Below are positions 17,898 through 26,382 of a stretch of 64,000 nt of DNA, piece by piece. Under the pieces are notes generated by a model. The model did not search any database. It was not told where the DNA came from and saw only the letters and a program-made list of their open reading frames with translations. A program made the position numbers and the translations under genes. This DNA is from Sphingomonadaceae bacterium OTU29LAMAA1 (GTDB lineage: Bacteria; Pseudomonadota; Alphaproteobacteria; Sphingomonadales; Sphingomonadaceae), in the NCBI GenBank assembly GCA_024072375.1, contig CP099617.1, positions 477,001 through 541,000 on the forward strand, in the 5' to 3' direction. Numbering within the stretch: position 1 is the first letter of the stretch; the number at the start of each line of letters is the position of its first letter.

Positions 17898-18487
17898 GAT
17901 GTGCCCTCTAGGTTGGCAAGTACACGCGATTCCGATTGCGAGAGCAAATCGTGGATATCCTGTGCGCGGCAGACCTGTGCGATGCGCGGGAAGACGTCGT
18001 CTGCGCTGTTATCATGTGCGTGCGCGCTCATGTCGGTCATCGCATCCACCGGTAGCACCACGTCGAAGCCGAGTTCGTAAGCCTGCCTCGAGGTGGTCTC
18101 CACCCCCGCACTTGTAGCGATGCCCGCAATGACGACCTTGGTGACACCGAGGTCACGCAGGAGCCTTTCAAGGCCGGTGGCAGTGAACGCTCCCCAGCTG
18201 CGCTTGCTCAGCAGGTGGTCGCCGGCCTGCTGATCTAGCTCTGGAACGAGCTCGGCGAAGTCGACCGGCAGTTCGCCCAGCTCCAGCGGCCGATCGACAC
18301 GGCCCGGCGGGATGCCAATGACGTTGACAAGTACGACCGGCAGCGAGTGCCTACGGAATGCTCGCGCAAGCGAGGCTGCGCGTTCAACCACATCCGCGGC
18401 TGGGTGGGCAGTGGGGAAACCGATGATGCCCTTCTGCAGATCGATGACGATGAGCGCCGCTTGACGGCCGATCGTGTGGACGGACAT
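17894..18487 (-). CDS. Isochorismatase-fold hydrolase lacking the catalytic cysteine
   Basis: The 197-residue protein has the cysteine-hydrolase/isochorismatase fold: ALIVIDLQKGI with the catalytic Asp, KRSWGAF with the candidate Lys, and GIATSAGVETTSRQAYELG. In the last motif amidase members have Cys at the position occupied here by Gly (SAGVE). True isochorismatases also lack that Cys, so this is more likely an isochorismatase-type or other non-amidase member. It is translationally coupled to the acyl-CoA dehydrogenase gene. Confidence 0.85.
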   Translation of the reverse strand: MSVHTIGRQAALIVIDLQKGIIGFPTAHPAADVVERAASLARAFRRHSLPVVLVNVIGIPPGRVDRPLELGELPVDFAELVPELDQQAGDHLLSKRSWGAFTATGLERLLRDLGVTKVVIAGIATSAGVETTSRQAYELGFDVVLPVDAMTDMSAHAHDNSADDVFPRIAQVCRAQDIHDLLSQSESRVLANLEGTS

Positions 18488-18588
18488 GAGCGGGACCCTT
18501 GAGTGCGGTTTGATGTCCTGCGCCGAAGATGCGCTACGACGCAGGACCAGGAGGTATCGGCTATCTCGCCGCTTGGCGGCGGGTCCCC

Positions 18589-19326
18589 TCAGGCGGCGGC
18601 CGCGTCGAGCTGCTCCTTGTGCACGTAGTGGGTCGGACGCTCGGGCAGGCTGAGGCCGTAGTCCTTGCGGCCGACATCCGCGATCTTCTCGTAGAACGCG
18701 CCGAAGCGTATCACTTCCATGTCGGGCATCGAGATGATCGTGCTCGAGATGCCTTGTGGATTGTAGTATTTCCCGAGGCCCAGATCGGTCTCCACATCTG
18801 CCACCGCACGGATCTCAGGCTCGATGCTCTCGAGCGAGAACTTGCTACCCTGCAACGAGACGTTGGCCGAGGAGCCCACGATCGGGACGAGCTCTTCGAG
18901 GCACATCGGCGCGAGTTCGTTGAGCAGCGGGCCGCCATTCATCAGCATGCTGAAAGTGCCGTTCTTGGTGGAGATGTCGCGGACCCACGGATCCATGGCC
19001 TGCATGTAGGGATGATCCATGCGCACCGGCGCCACGATGGTGAACGGCAGGTCGAGGTCCACCGCGACAGTTGAGATGAAGTCGCGCAGCTTGTCGTCGA
19101 GGATGTGCAGTTCCTTCGACATCGAAATGTTACCGAGCCCGCCGCACTTCTTGCCCGCTGCCCGGTTCTTTGCCGCCAGCGACCGCTCGATCGCCTCGCG
19201 GCTGCTGCCGCCGATCGAATAAGCGATGTCCAACGCGAGAATGGCGAGACCGCCATCCTTCACAGCGTCGAATACGCGCTTGGCTTCCGATTTGATGAAG
19301 GTCGGATCGACCGTCTTGTGCACCAT
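18589..19326 (-). CDS. Sua5/YrdC-domain protein in a catabolic operon
   Basis: The 245-residue protein resembles the YrdC/Sua5/YciO family: an N-terminal DGGLAILALDIAYSIGG replaces the usual threonylcarbamoyl-AMP synthase start, and the SSAN signature appears as VGSSANVSLQGS. Housekeeping family members make threonylcarbamoyl-AMP for tRNA modification. Here the gene heads a catabolic operon and diverges from LysR, so a specialised carbamoyl- or acyl-adenylate role is possible. It ends in a AAAA tail after KEQLDA. Confidence 0.72.
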   Translation of the reverse strand: MVHKTVDPTFIKSEAKRVFDAVKDGGLAILALDIAYSIGGSSREAIERSLAAKNRAAGKKCGGLGNISMSKELHILDDKLRDFISTVAVDLDLPFTIVAPVRMDHPYMQAMDPWVRDISTKNGTFSMLMNGGPLLNELAPMCLEELVPIVGSSANVSLQGSKFSLESIEPEIRAVADVETDLGLGKYYNPQGISSTIISMPDMEVIRFGAFYEKIADVGRKDYGLSLPERPTHYVHKEQLDAAAA

Positions 19327-19540
19327 TCTCCATCTCCCAATGCTGTTCAGCGTGTTTCGGGCGCTGTTACGTTCAGTGCCGCCGCTGTCCTGAGGGATGC
19401 ACCTGCCGCGGCAGGTCGGCTAGTGAGCTGGATCGATAAGAGATATCGATGACGTAAATAGTGGAGACGTTCGGCTCGACGAGCTCGTGCGCCGTTAGTG
19501 AAAGTGGCGGCCCGCTTGTCGGGCAGGAAGGGAAGCGCGG

Positions 19541-20494
19541 ATGGCCAGCCTGAAGAATATCGATCTACGGCTGCTGCAATGCCTGGACGTATTGCTCAGG
19601 GAGCGCAGCGTAACCCTTGCTGCGGAGCGGTTGCAGATGAGCCAGGGTAACATGAGCAATTCACTTGCTCGGCTTCGCGACCTGCTCGGAGACCAGTTGC
19701 TTGTCCGGACGGCGCGCGGAATGCGGCTCACCGACCGCGCGGTCGAGCTCCACCCGGAAGTGCTGGAGCTGGTTCGGCGGATGCAGTCGCTGCTCGATAC
19801 CGAAGACGACAGCGACGTGGCGCATGCCCATCGCCGCATCCGGGTTGCATGCACAGATGCCACCGCGCTGTTCGCCTTGGGGCCCCTGGTGGAGGAAGCG
19901 AGGCGCCATGCGCCGAACCTGCAGATCGAGATCTCGCAGATTCTCAACCGGCACGTCGCGGAACCACTGGGCGACGGCACTATCGATCTGGCAATCGGTT
20001 CCTATATCGAGCTGTCGGAAGCGCTGCAGGTCAGCCGCTTGCTGTCATATCGCATGCTCTGTGTTGTGGGTGCCGACAGCAAATTCGCCTCCGCCGGCAT
20101 GGACTTGGACAGCTACAGCAAGGCCGCTCACGCGCAGTTCGCCGTCAGCCAGGGCTTTCGCGCCACCACCGAGATCATCATCGACCAGGCGCTGACGGAT
20201 CTTGGCAGGACACGCGCAGCACGACTGACGTCACAGTTCGTAACGGTGATCGCGGAAGCGGTCTCCAGAAGCGACCTCGTCGCGGTCATGCCGGATTTCA
20301 TGCTGCGGTATTTTTCTGCACGGCTGCCGCTTGTCGGTCTGCCGATGCCGTTCGACATTCCGGAGTATCCCCTTTCCGCCGTCTGGCATTCACGATCCAA
20401 GGGCGATCGGGTGCTGGCGTGGTTCCGTCAGCAGTTACGTCGCCATCTTCATGGCGATCACGGCCGACCCATACCTATTCGCGACAACACCTGA
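19541..20494 (+). CDS. LysR-family transcriptional regulator
   Basis: The 317-residue protein has the NahR/LinR-type opening KNIDLRLLQCLDVLLRERSV, a winged helix-turn-helix (AERLQMSQGNMSNSLARLRDLLGDQLL) and a periplasmic-binding-like effector domain. This subgroup commonly controls aromatic or xenobiotic catabolism. It is divergent from the Sua5-like operon (intergenic about 215 bases) and convergent with the CoA-ligase operon, so it probably activates the former. Confidence 0.9.
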   Translation: MASLKNIDLRLLQCLDVLLRERSVTLAAERLQMSQGNMSNSLARLRDLLGDQLLVRTARGMRLTDRAVELHPEVLELVRRMQSLLDTEDDSDVAHAHRRIRVACTDATALFALGPLVEEARRHAPNLQIEISQILNRHVAEPLGDGTIDLAIGSYIELSEALQVSRLLSYRMLCVVGADSKFASAGMDLDSYSKAAHAQFAVSQGFRATTEIIIDQALTDLGRTRAARLTSQFVTVIAEAVSRSDLVAVMPDFMLRYFSARLPLVGLPMPFDIPEYPLSAVWHSRSKGDRVLAWFRQQLRRHLHGDHGRPIPIRDNT

Positions 20495-20509
20495 TCGTAG
20501 AACAGTCCT

Positions 20510-22117
20510 TCAGCTGGCGAGATCGCTACGAATCGCCTTCTTGTCGATCTTGCCCACGCTGGTCCTCGGCAGCGCCGCCACACTGATGACGCGGTCGAGC
20601 AGAGCGAAGCGGTTGATCGTCCCGCTCTCCACCCATCGGGTGAGGAAGCTGTTGAGCATCTCACGCGTCGGAGCGGCACCGGGCACCGGGACCACGACCG
20701 CGACGGGCCGCTCCTGCCACTTGGGGTCGGGTATCCCGACGACAGCCACCTCCACAACGTCGGGATGCTGTACGATCAACTCCTCCAACGTCAGCGACGC
20801 GATCCACTCGCCGCCGGTCTTGATGATGTCCTTGAGCCGGTCGCGGATCTGGACCACACCAGCCGGATCGATCGTCGCTATATCCTGCGTGTGGAGCCAG
20901 CCGCCGCGCCAGAGCTCCCGCGAGGCGTCGTCGTCGCCGGGGTAGCAGGGTGTGAGCCAGGGTGCGCGCAACACTAGTTCGCCCGTGGCGATGTCATCTG
21001 CGGCAAGCGGCCGCATGTCCCCATCGACGATCCGCATGGACACGAGCGGGATAGGCTTGCCCGCCTTGATCGCAAACCAGGGGTCGTCGCTGTCCTCCCC
21101 GAGGCTGATTACCGGGCCAGTCTCCGACATGCCGTATCCGGCCGCCACGATCATGCCGGTCTGCCGCGCCGCGGCGGCAAGTTCGCGGGTCAACGCGCTG
21201 CCCCCCACCATCATCTGCCAGCCGTCGAGGCGCTGGCCTTGTGCGGCCGCGGCGGTAAGCACCATCTGCAGAATTGTCGGGACGCCGTGCGAGAAGGTTA
21301 CGTTCTCCAGCGCGCGTAGGCGCAGGATCATGTCCACATCGTAACGCCCCGGATAGATCTGACGGAGGCCGAGCATCGTCGCCAGATAGGGCATGCCCCA
21401 TGCATGGACGTGGAACATGGGCGTGAGCGGCATGTACACGTCGCCGGACCGCATGCCGACGCCCCGCCGGCCGCCGAGCGCAGATCCCAGCGCGAGCGTG
21501 TGCAGCACGAGCTGGCGGTGGCTGAAGCATACCTGCTTCGGCAAGCCGGTCGTGCCGCTGGTGTAGAAGGTCGTGGCGGTGGCATTCTCATCGAAGTCGA
21601 TAAATTCGTGCTCGGGGTCGGCCGCGGCTAGCAGGTCCTCATACTCGCCAACCGCCCATTCGGGCAGGAGCCGCTGATCGTCGCAGATTGCGATCACCGC
21701 TCGCACATCGGGAAGCTCGTCACGCATCTTCTCGAACAACGGCCAGAAGTCAGCGTGCACCACAACGATCTGCGCACCTGCATGTGCGATGGTGTAGCGC
21801 ATCTGCTCGGGTGAGAGACGGATGTTCGCTGTCTGCAGCACCGCGCCCATCATCGGCACCGCGAAATAATGTTCGAGATAGCGGTGGCTGTCCCAGTCGA
21901 GGATCGCGACCGTCGTGCCCTGCACCACGCCGAGCTCGCTCAGCGCCGACGCCAGTCGGCCGATACGGCGTCGCAACTCGCGATAGTCGTGACGCACCAC
22001 ATCGCGATAGCCGATCGTCTGATCCGCGTCGCCGTGCAGGCTGGCATCCAGCAAACGGGCAATGGTCAAGGACGTGTCGACCCGCTCCGGCGCGGGCGTT
22101 GCAAAGCGAAGCGGCAC
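20510..22117 (-). CDS. AMP-forming acyl-CoA ligase
   Basis: The protein of about 535 residues has the adenylate-forming motifs TTFYTSGTTGLPKQV, GYGMSETGP, a GWLHTQDIATID segment, RLKDIIKTGGEW and the catalytic Lys in SVGKIDKKAI. I set the start at GTG 22117 because GGTGGAGG lies 8 bases upstream and 2 bases separate it from the previous stop; the ATG at 22153 would overlap the lyase gene by 34 bases. It resembles medium/long-chain fatty-acid or methylthioacyl CoA ligases. As last gene of the TonB-MFS-LeuCD-lyase operon, it may activate the acid released by the lyase. Confidence 0.88.
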   Translation of the reverse strand: MPLRFATPAPERVDTSLTIARLLDASLHGDADQTIGYRDVVRHDYRELRRRIGRLASALSELGVVQGTTVAILDWDSHRYLEHYFAVPMMGAVLQTANIRLSPEQMRYTIAHAGAQIVVVHADFWPLFEKMRDELPDVRAVIAICDDQRLLPEWAVGEYEDLLAAADPEHEFIDFDENATATTFYTSGTTGLPKQVCFSHRQLVLHTLALGSALGGRRGVGMRSGDVYMPLTPMFHVHAWGMPYLATMLGLRQIYPGRYDVDMILRLRALENVTFSHGVPTILQMVLTAAAAQGQRLDGWQMMVGGSALTRELAAAARQTGMIVAAGYGMSETGPVISLGEDSDDPWFAIKAGKPIPLVSMRIVDGDMRPLAADDIATGELVLRAPWLTPCYPGDDDASRELWRGGWLHTQDIATIDPAGVVQIRDRLKDIIKTGGEWIASLTLEELIVQHPDVVEVAVVGIPDPKWQERPVAVVVPVPGAAPTREMLNSFLTRWVESGTINRFALLDRVISVAALPRTSVGKIDKKAIRSDLAS

Positions 22118-22119
22118 GC

Positions 22120-22980
22120 CTAAGCCTCCACCGAGGTGCGCAACTTGTCCCATGTCGCCGAACCGAACAGCGCGAACACGCGTGCCGGGGTCAGATCGCC
22201 GGGCAGCTCTGGATGCATGCCGGTCTCCTTGAACGATCGCAGTGCATCGAGTGCTGCTCCGACGATCGTGCCAAACACCAGCGCCGGTGCGATCACCATG
22301 TCAAAGCCCATATCGCGTGCCTGCTGAAGGTCGAACACGGGCGTGACGCCGCCCTTGACCATGTTGAGCAGACACGGGCCCCTGACCAGACCGGGCACCG
22401 CGGCGGTCTCCTCCAAAGTAGTCATGGCCTCGACGAAGCCGATATCTGCACCGGCATCCAAAGCGGCGTTGACCCGCCAGATCGCTTCATCCATTCCGGC
22501 GACGGCTCGGGCATCCGTACGCGCGATGATCGCCAGGTCGGGATCGCGCCGGGCAGCGACAGCCGCGCGGATCTTGATAAGGAACTCCTCACGCGAGACA
22601 ATCTCCTTACCGGTCAGATGCCCGCACCGCTTGGGGCTGAGCTGGTCCTCGATGTGCAGCGCGGCGACACCGGCTGCCTCGTATTCTTGGATCGTGCGGG
22701 TGACGTTCAGTTCGTTGCCATAGCCGGTATCGGCATCGGCGATGGTCGGAATCGACACAGACCGGGCGATCCGTCCAGCCTGCGCCGCCATTTCCGTTAG
22801 GGTCAGCAAGCCATAGTCCGGGAGGCCGTAGGTCGAGGACACCCCGGCGCCGGTCATGTAGACTGCGCCGTAGCCCGCGGCACTCACCAGCATGGCGGTC
22901 GCCCCATCGTAGGCACCGGGCGCTACGATCATTTCCTTGTCTCTCAGCGAAGCACGCAGTTGCTGACGAGGTGTAATCAT
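22120..22980 (-). CDS. Isocitrate lyase/PEP mutase-family C-C lyase
   Basis: The 286-residue protein has the superfamily motifs VSIPTIADADTGYGN (Mg-binding Asp residues) and IEDQLSPKRCGHLTGKEIV (the KRCGH loop with catalytic Cys). These are found in methylisocitrate lyase, 2,3-dimethylmalate lyase and related oxaloacetate hydrolases. Its neighbours are LeuC- and LeuD-like hydratase subunits, the same pairing known for dimethylmaleate hydratase and dimethylmalate lyase in nicotinate fermentation. That favours cleavage of a methylated malate, but methylisocitrate lyase cannot be excluded. Confidence 0.87.
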   Translation of the reverse strand: MITPRQQLRASLRDKEMIVAPGAYDGATAMLVSAAGYGAVYMTGAGVSSTYGLPDYGLLTLTEMAAQAGRIARSVSIPTIADADTGYGNELNVTRTIQEYEAAGVAALHIEDQLSPKRCGHLTGKEIVSREEFLIKIRAAVAARRDPDLAIIARTDARAVAGMDEAIWRVNAALDAGADIGFVEAMTTLEETAAVPGLVRGPCLLNMVKGGVTPVFDLQQARDMGFDMVIAPALVFGTIVGAALDALRSFKETGMHPELPGDLTPARVFALFGSATWDKLRTSVEA

Positions 22981-23627
22981 GCCGCCTCTCCGGAGTCACG
23001 CGGCGTGGGCCGGTCGATCGGCTCCCACGCCCAGGGTCGATCGTTGCGGTCGCGGGTCTGCCAGGCTTGGATGACCGCCTTGTCCCTGAGGGTGAGCCCG
23101 ACATCGTCCAGACCGGCTAGCAGCCCTTCGCGGCGCAGCGGATCTATGTCGAACGAGTGCGTCTCACCCGCAGCGTCGATGACGAGCTGACGCATCAGGT
23201 CCACGCTAAATGCCGGACCATCCGGCCGTGAAAGACCCATGAGCTGCTTGACCTTTGCTTCCGGCAGGCGAACCGGCAGCACGCCGTTCTGGAAGCAGTT
23301 CGAGTAGAAGATGTCGCCGAAGCTGGGCGCAACGACGACGCGGATGCCCTTTTGCGCGAGTGCCACCACCGCGCCCTCTCGCGACGAGCCGCAGCCGAAA
23401 TTGCTGCCCGTCAGCAGGATCGGCGCATTCCTCCACCCCTCACGGTTGAGCGGGAACTCCGGGTTCTCGCTTCCGCCCGGGCGATAGCGGAGCGCCTCGA
23501 AGGCATATTGCCCGACCTGCGTCTGGTCCCCCTGCGTAAGGCGCTCGATCCGAATGATGACGTCGGTGTCGATGTTCGCCAATGGCAGCACCGCGGCAGA
23601 GCCTGTGACGACGACGAGTGGCTGCAT
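22977..23627 (-). CDS. leuD: LeuD-like small subunit of a 3-isopropylmalate dehydratase-type hydratase
   Basis: The 216-residue protein has the swivel-domain features of LeuD: NIDTDVIIR near the N-terminus, SNFGCGSSREGAVVAL and IFYSNCFQNGVLPVRL. The start is ATG 23627, four bases beyond the LeuC-like stop; the open frame extends further upstream into LeuC but without similarity. It forms the active site together with the LeuC-like protein. Substrates of this family include isopropylmalate, citraconate and dimethylmaleate; the cluster suggests a catabolic rather than leucine-biosynthetic role, which remains inference. Confidence 0.87.
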   Translation of the reverse strand: MQPLVVVTGSAAVLPLANIDTDVIIRIERLTQGDQTQVGQYAFEALRYRPGGSENPEFPLNREGWRNAPILLTGSNFGCGSSREGAVVALAQKGIRVVVAPSFGDIFYSNCFQNGVLPVRLPEAKVKQLMGLSRPDGPAFSVDLMRQLVIDAAGETHSFDIDPLRREGLLAGLDDVGLTLRDKAVIQAWQTRDRNDRPWAWEPIDRPTPRDSGEAA

Positions 23628-23631
23628 GGTT

Positions 23632-25044
23632 CTAGAGGCTCCTGGCGTCGGCAATGCGGCCGGAGATGGCGCTTGCCGCCGCGGTCGCGGGGCTGGCGAG
23701 GTGGGTGCGCGCACGCGGGCCCTGACGCCCGACGAAGTTGCGGTTCGACGTGGATACGCAGCGAGCGCCGGGAGGCACGGTTTCGCCATTGGCGGCGACG
23801 CACATGCTGCACCCCGGCTCTCGCCATTCGAAGCCGGCGTCGACGAAAATGCGATCAAGGCCCTCCGCCTCCGCCGCGCGTTTCACCTCCCACGAACCCG
23901 GCACAACCCAGGCGCTGACGCCAGGTGCGACCTTGCGACCCTTCGCGATATCGGCTGCCGCGCGCAGATCCGGCAAGCGTGCGTTCGAGCAGGAGCCGAT
24001 GAACACCCAGTCGACCTTTGCATCCGAGATGCGATCGCCGGGCGTCAGGCCCATATAGTCTAATGCGAGGCGCATATGCTCCCTTCGCGTGATATCCGCC
24101 ACAGTATTGGGGTCGGGCACGCGGTCGTCGACTGACATCGACTCGTCCGGAGCGATGCCCCAACTCACCACGGGAGCAACGCGGGCGGCTTCGATCAGCA
24201 CATCTCGGTCGAACACGGCATCGCTATCAGATGCCAGCGCCCGCCAGTCCTCCACAGCCGCCTGCCAGGCGGCTCCACTCGGAGCGAACGGGCGACCTTC
24301 AAGGTATGCGAACACTTTGTCGTCTGGCGCCACGAAGCCAGAGCGCGCACCCATCTCGACGGACAGGTTGCACAGCGTCAGCCGCCCCTCGACATCGAGC
24401 GCGCGCACCGCCTCGCCCGCATATTCGATGGCATGCTGGATGCCCCCGCCGGTTCCGATCACCTGCAAGACATGCAAGGCGAGATCCTTGGCGCTCACGC
24501 CCCTGCCAAGCTTCCCTTCGATCCGCACCCGCATCGATTTGGGCCGCTGCATCCGGAGCGTCTGGGTTGCAAGCGCGTGCATGCTCTCGGACTGCCCCAC
24601 GCCGAAGGCGAGGGCCCCGACGCCACCGTTGGTGCAGGTATGACTGTCGCCGCAGATCAACGTGGTGCCGGGAAGCGCGATCGCCATCTCAGGCGCCATC
24701 ACGTGGACGATGCCCTGGCCTCGCTGGCCCACATCGTAGAACCTAATGCGCTCACGCGCCGTTCCTGCCTGCAACCGCGCCCAGAGCGCCCCGCCGGGAG
24801 CGTATGTGGTTGCGGAACGGCCGGGGCGGCTTGAGACTGCGTGATCTGGTGTGGCGAATACCAGGTCCGGGTTGCGGACGGTCAGGTCCCGCGAGTGCAA
24901 TTGATCAAGCGCGATCGGGCCGGAGAGATCGTGCAGCACGTGCCGATCGATATGTAGCAGCGCCCAGTCGTTGCCGAGGTCGCGGATGACGTGCGCGTCC
25001 CAAATCTTGTCGAGCATGGTGCGCGGGGAGGGGGTGACCGACAT
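23632..25044 (-). CDS. leuC: LeuC-like large subunit, iron-sulfur hydratase
   Basis: The 470-residue protein has the aconitase-superfamily large-subunit motifs ICGDSHTCTNGGVGALAFG, FIGSCSNARLPDLR and PGCSMCVAANGE. The Cys in the second and the two Cys of the third are the expected 4Fe-4S ligands. It is followed after 4 bases by the LeuD-like gene and preceded after 0 bases by the MFS gene. Together with the lyase downstream it could hydrate a methylated maleate for C-C cleavage; a plain isopropylmalate isomerase is the alternative. Confidence 0.9.
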   Translation of the reverse strand: MSVTPSPRTMLDKIWDAHVIRDLGNDWALLHIDRHVLHDLSGPIALDQLHSRDLTVRNPDLVFATPDHAVSSRPGRSATTYAPGGALWARLQAGTARERIRFYDVGQRGQGIVHVMAPEMAIALPGTTLICGDSHTCTNGGVGALAFGVGQSESMHALATQTLRMQRPKSMRVRIEGKLGRGVSAKDLALHVLQVIGTGGGIQHAIEYAGEAVRALDVEGRLTLCNLSVEMGARSGFVAPDDKVFAYLEGRPFAPSGAAWQAAVEDWRALASDSDAVFDRDVLIEAARVAPVVSWGIAPDESMSVDDRVPDPNTVADITRREHMRLALDYMGLTPGDRISDAKVDWVFIGSCSNARLPDLRAAADIAKGRKVAPGVSAWVVPGSWEVKRAAEAEGLDRIFVDAGFEWREPGCSMCVAANGETVPPGARCVSTSNRNFVGRQGPRARTHLASPATAAASAISGRIADARSL

Positions 25045-26382
25045 TCAAGCCGCTCCTTCATTGCCAAGAAGCCGCATACGGCGGCGATAGATTGGAAGCC
25101 CGACTAGGATCAGCCCGCTTCCCACTACCGTTCCGATGAGGATGACGCAGGTCAGGGCATGAGCGATGGTGGCCTGGCCCTCAAACAGACGGTCGCCGAG
25201 AACGCCGACCAGCAGCGATCCCATGGAGTTGCAGATCACCGCGTTGGACATGGTGTTGAAGCCGGCAAGCCGGGCCCGGATGGTCGATGGAAGAGCTTCT
25301 CCCATCATCGCGAAGGCGCACACGGTGGGCGCGTAAGAGAAGAAGGCGCCGATGGTGACAAGGACGAGCGAGAGCGTGAGATCGGACGTCAGGTACCCCG
25401 GAATGGTGAAACACGCGAAGATGGCCGCACTTGCCACGCAGACCTTGAGCGTGGCGGCAAGATCGCCGCCCTTGCGCAACTTGGATATCATCCAACCGGC
25501 GGCAAACGAGCCAAAGATCATGGCGATACCTGCCGTCGAGCCAACGGTCAGGGCCGCAGTAGCCGCATCCAGGCCATGCGCACGGGCCAATGCCGGCACG
25601 ATCCACACAAAGTTGGTGATCGTGGCCATCTGCACTACCGACAGGCTGACGTAGAGCGTCAGCAGTAGGAGCGGATTAGCCGCGACAAAGCTACGGACGC
25701 TGCCATCCTCCGTCCGTACGGACGTCTCCGGCGTGCGGCGCGGCGGTTCGCGCATCGCCGCGCCGACTGCTACGACGAAGATCACACCTAGGCAGGCCGC
25801 AGCCACGAAGAGGCTTTGCCACGGGCGCAGCGTTCCGAATATTGGCAGGGACAATCCGCCCATGCGGGTGATTGCGCCGATCAGCACACCGCCGAAGAGC
25901 ATCGCAAGCACGGTTCCCAGCGCGCTCGCGCTATGGAACAGTCCGAAGGCCCGGCCGCGTTCGGCGAAGCTGCGCGTATCGCTGAGCAGCGAGACCGCGA
26001 GAGGCATCACGGCCGCCTCGCCCATGCCAACCAGAGCCCGGGCAGCGAACATGGTGCCGAATGAGTTGGCGAACGCAGTGGCAAGGGTGGCGGCGCTCCA
26101 CAACGTCACCGCCACGATCAGGACGTTCTTTCGCGATCTCCGGTCTGCGAACCAGCCGGCGATGGGACTGAAGGCCGCGTAGCTCAACGCGAAGGCCAGT
26201 CCGGCGAGCAGGCCAAGTTGGCTGTCGGAAAAGCCGAACTGCGCCTTGATCGGCTGGAGTGACAGCGAGAAGATCGCCCGGTCAACATAGCTCAGCAGGG
26301 ATGCGCAATAGAGAACCGGGAGCACCGAGACGGGCTTGGCGCCTGCCTCTGCGGTGCTGGAAGAGGATGTTTGGCTTAGCAT
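25045..26382 (-). CDS. MFS transporter (Spinster-like/aromatic-acid type)
   Basis: The 445-residue protein has 12 probable membrane segments. The opening LYCASLLSYVDRAIFSLSLQPIK and GWFADRRSRKNVLI loop are typical of the Spinster-like MFS group abundant in sphingomonads. It starts one base beyond the TonB receptor stop (shared base at 26382) and abuts LeuC, so it belongs to the same operon. It probably imports the substrate across the inner membrane after the receptor has brought it through the outer membrane. Confidence 0.9.
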   Translation of the reverse strand: MLSQTSSSSTAEAGAKPVSVLPVLYCASLLSYVDRAIFSLSLQPIKAQFGFSDSQLGLLAGLAFALSYAAFSPIAGWFADRRSRKNVLIVAVTLWSAATLATAFANSFGTMFAARALVGMGEAAVMPLAVSLLSDTRSFAERGRAFGLFHSASALGTVLAMLFGGVLIGAITRMGGLSLPIFGTLRPWQSLFVAAACLGVIFVVAVGAAMREPPRRTPETSVRTEDGSVRSFVAANPLLLLTLYVSLSVVQMATITNFVWIVPALARAHGLDAATAALTVGSTAGIAMIFGSFAAGWMISKLRKGGDLAATLKVCVASAAIFACFTIPGYLTSDLTLSLVLVTIGAFFSYAPTVCAFAMMGEALPSTIRARLAGFNTMSNAVICNSMGSLLVGVLGDRLFEGQATIAHALTCVILIGTVVGSGLILVGLPIYRRRMRLLGNEGAA

